Below are positions 61,908 to 64,000 of a stretch of 64,000 nt of DNA, piece by piece. Made by a program: the position numbers and the translations under genes. This DNA comes from an uncultured Bradyrhizobium sp. (lineage in GTDB: Bacteria; Pseudomonadota; Alphaproteobacteria; Rhizobiales; Xanthobacteraceae). The notes under the pieces were generated by a model, which was not told where the DNA came from, did not search any database, and saw only the letters and a list, made by a program, of their open reading frames with translations. Position 1 is the first letter of the stretch. Each line of letters opens with the position of its first letter. The stretch spans positions 372,001-436,000 of the forward strand of contig NZ_CANSMR010000002.1 of NCBI RefSeq assembly GCF_947648125.1, given 5' to 3'.

Positions 61908-64000
61908 TGGCTACCGTCGCCGCCCGCCAGTTGAGGTCGCCTGCATCCGGGCGGCGCAGTGCCCTGCGCCGTCAACGGAGCCGCATGGCCGCGTTTGGCG
62001 TTTCGCTTTCTGCTCTCGTTGCCGCGTTCGTCGTGGTCAGCGCGCTCGACGTCGTCACGTCGACGCCGGCTTCAGCGCAGGCCTTCACCTACAATCCGCG
62101 TCCGCCGAAGCCGGTCCGCCCGCCGGCCAAGAATGACGGGCAGATGCTCGTTCAGGCCACCGAGGTCGATTACGACTACAACAACAGCCGCATCTCGGCC
62201 GTCGGCAACGTCCAGATGTTCTACAACGGCACCAGCGTCGAGGCCGACAAGGTCATCTACGACCAGAAGACCAAGCGTCTTCATGCCGAAGGCAACATCC
62301 GCATGACCGATGCGGAAGGCAAGATCACCTACGCCAACATCCTGGACCTCAGCGACGACTACCGCGACGGGTTCGTCGATTCGCTGCGCGTCGACACTGA
62401 AGACCAGACCCGCATGGCGGCGACCCGCGCCGATCGGTCCAGCGGCAATTACACGGTGTTCGACAACGGCGTTTATACCGCGTGCGCACCCTGTAAGGAT
62501 GATCCGAAGAAGCCGCCGCTCTGGCAGGTCAAGGGCGCGCGCATCATCCATAATCAGACGGAGAAGATGCTCTATTTCGAGAACGCCCAGCTCGAATTCT
62601 TCGGCGTTCCGATGGCCTACCTGCCCTACTTCTCGACGCCCGATCCGACTGTAAAGCGCAAGAGCGGCTTCCTGATGCCGGGCTTCACTAGCTACACGGC
62701 GTTCGGCTACGGCGTCGAAATCCCCTATTATTGGGCGATCGCGCCTGACATGGACGCGACCTTCAGTCCGCGCATCACCTCGAAGCAGGGCGTGCTGCTG
62801 CAGACCGAATTCCGCCAGCGCTTCGTGGACGGCTCCTATCAGATCCGGCTTTACGGCATCGACCAGCTCGATCGGGGCCAGTTTACTGGCCAGCCGGGCG
62901 ACCGCGACTTCCGCTGGGGCGTCGACACCAAGGGCCAGTTTGCGCTGAACGACAAATGGGTCTGGGGCTGGGACGGCGTCGTGCTGTCCGACTACTTCTT
63001 CATGTCCGACTACCGGCTCGCCCAGTACAAGGATCCGTTCGGATCGTTCCTGTCGCTGCCAACAGAAGCAATCTCGCAGCTCTATCTGACCGGTGTCGGC
63101 AACCGCAGCTTCTTCGACGCGCGCGCGATCTACTATCTCAGCTACTCGGGCAACCAGAACCAGGTCCCGGTGGTCGCGCCCGTCATCGACTACAACAACG
63201 TGATCAACAACAACATCCTGGGCGGCGAGTTCAGCTACAAGATGAACTTCGTCAACCTGACCCGCGAAACCGCGGTGTTCGACCCGATCACGACGACCGC
63301 CAACACCAACAGCCTGTGCACGACCACGTCCGCCGATCCGATGGCGCGAACGCCGTCGCAGTGCCTGCTGCGCGGCATGCCGGGCACCTACACAAGGCTG
63401 ACGGCCGAGGCGCAGTGGCGCAAGTCCTACACCGATCCGCTCGGCCAGATCTGGACGCCGTTCGCCAGCGTCCGCGCCGATGCCATCAACGCCGACATCT
63501 CGAATCAGCCGGGCGTTTCCAACTTCCTGCCGGTCGGCGACACCCAGACGGTCCGCTTGATGCCGACCGTCGGCCTCGAATACCGCTATCCCTTCATCAA
63601 TGTGCAGCCGTGGGGTACGACCACCGTCGAGCCGATTGCGCAGGTCATCATCCGGCCCAACGAACCCAATGCCGGCAAGCTTCCGAATGAGGACGCGCAG
63701 AGCCTGGTGTTCGACACCAGCAACCTGTTCGCGGTCGACAAGTTCTCCGGCTACGACCGTGTCGAGGGCGGCAGCCGCGCCAATGTCGGCGTGCAGGCCA
63801 CCACGCAGTTCGACCACGGCGGCAGCGTCAAGGGGATGTTCGGACAGTCCTACCAGATGTTCGGGATGAACTCGTTCGCGGTCGCCGACGTCACCAACAC
63901 CGGCGTCGACTCCGGTCTGCAGAACCCGCGCTCGGATTACGTCGCGAGCCTCGCCTATTCGCCGAACCGCACCTACACGTTCAGCGTCCGCTCGCGGATG
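61907..64000 (+). CDS. lptD: LPS-assembly protein LptD (partial, runs off the right edge)
   Basis: At least 698 residues from a GTG overlapping the lptG stop (TAGTG), 7 bases after AGGAGG. A basic N-terminus leads to a hydrophobic signal ending at ASAQA. The N-terminal jellyroll (about 65-160, LVQATEVDYDYNNSRISAVG then GTSVEADKVIYDQ) receives LPS from LptA. The barrel part follows: YTACAPCKDDPKKPPLW, with the paired cysteines of LptD, LPYFSTPDPTVKRKSGFL and many alternating strands. It inserts LPS into the outer leaflet with LptE. The C-terminal cysteine pair lies outside the window. Confidence 0.97.
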   Translation, partial: MATVAARQLRSPASGRRSALRRQRSRMAAFGVSLSALVAAFVVVSALDVVTSTPASAQAFTYNPRPPKPVRPPAKNDGQMLVQATEVDYDYNNSRISAVGNVQMFYNGTSVEADKVIYDQKTKRLHAEGNIRMTDAEGKITYANILDLSDDYRDGFVDSLRVDTEDQTRMAATRADRSSGNYTVFDNGVYTACAPCKDDPKKPPLWQVKGARIIHNQTEKMLYFENAQLEFFGVPMAYLPYFSTPDPTVKRKSGFLMPGFTSYTAFGYGVEIPYYWAIAPDMDATFSPRITSKQGVLLQTEFRQRFVDGSYQIRLYGIDQLDRGQFTGQPGDRDFRWGVDTKGQFALNDKWVWGWDGVVLSDYFFMSDYRLAQYKDPFGSFLSLPTEAISQLYLTGVGNRSFFDARAIYYLSYSGNQNQVPVVAPVIDYNNVINNNILGGEFSYKMNFVNLTRETAVFDPITTTANTNSLCTTTSADPMARTPSQCLLRGMPGTYTRLTAEAQWRKSYTDPLGQIWTPFASVRADAINADISNQPGVSNFLPVGDTQTVRLMPTVGLEYRYPFINVQPWGTTTVEPIAQVIIRPNEPNAGKLPNEDAQSLVFDTSNLFAVDKFSGYDRVEGGSRANVGVQATTQFDHGGSVKGMFGQSYQMFGMNSFAVADVTNTGVDSGLQNPRSDYVASLAYSPNRTYTFSVRSRM

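Noticed and set aside
62072-63817. 581-aa minus-strand frame inside lptD
   Set aside because: LptD on the plus strand is certain; the antisense frame has no start context or domain.
1-64000. CRISPR array, prophage or insertion sequence
   Set aside because: No regularly spaced direct repeats, integrase, transposase or phage structural gene was found; repeats present are palindromic intergenic elements.

Overview
This window looks like a chromosomal segment of a Bradyrhizobium-type alphaproteobacterium (order Hyphomicrobiales, formerly Rhizobiales). The reasons are the high G+C third-position bias, a eukaryotic-type glutamine synthetase GlnII facing a DUF2735 gene across a sigma-54 promoter region, the maeB/aspS/rnd/ppk/hdaA/purMN/ndk/pepA/lptFGD gene complement, and many short palindromic repeats between genes. 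I see no tRNA or rRNA gene, prophage, insertion sequence or CRISPR array. The left end cuts a ModA-like binding protein and the right end cuts lptD.

Layout. 1-9.5 kb: binding protein, GrlR-like protein, glnII/DUF2735, lysozyme inhibitor, PTP-type phosphatase, GDSL hydrolase, SDR oxidoreductase, a toxin-antitoxin pair, a second GrlR-like protein, a DUF2161 nuclease-fold protein, small enzymes and a GNAT. 9.6-17.1 kb: thioesterase, BtuF-like protein, ArgE/DapE deacylase, a divergent MocR regulator/PPOX pair, and a cluster of very small membrane or secreted proteins ending at CreA. 17.3-26 kb: envelope and stress genes (L,D-transpeptidase, glutathione peroxidase, polysaccharide deacetylase, DHFR-like protein), then a LacI-controlled module (NTF2-like protein, alpha/beta hydrolase, LacI, MFS transporter) and DoxX. 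26-34 kb: malic enzyme, a large membrane-anchored protein, AspS and SelO.

34-43 kb looks accessory. It holds an MDR oxidoreductase/LysR pair bracketed by two copies of one palindromic repeat, a 36-aa membrane ORF, a VOC protein, a transporter remnant, ChrA, an acyltransferase, and a clearly lower-GC TPR-GT41 glycosyltransferase plus GNAT flanked by related repeats. 43-64 kb is housekeeping: rnd, cold-shock protein, purM-purN, pgsA, hdaA, ppk1-ppx, TerC, ndk, an ABC-F ATPase, a BamE-like lipoprotein, holC, pepA, and the overlapping lptF-lptG-lptD operon for LPS export.

Regulatory sites read directly from the sequence: an exact -24/-12 sigma-54 promoter before glnII, a three-unit Pho-box-like array before ppk1-ppx, a consensus-spaced CtrA box between pepA and lptF, a 20-bp LacI-type palindrome before the MFS gene, and a nested RNA hairpin between ndk and the TerC gene. 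Nothing here is certainly a wholly new system. The best leads are the repeat-flanked GT41/GNAT segment, the two GrlR-like proteins, the small secreted-protein cluster and the unassigned structured RNA.
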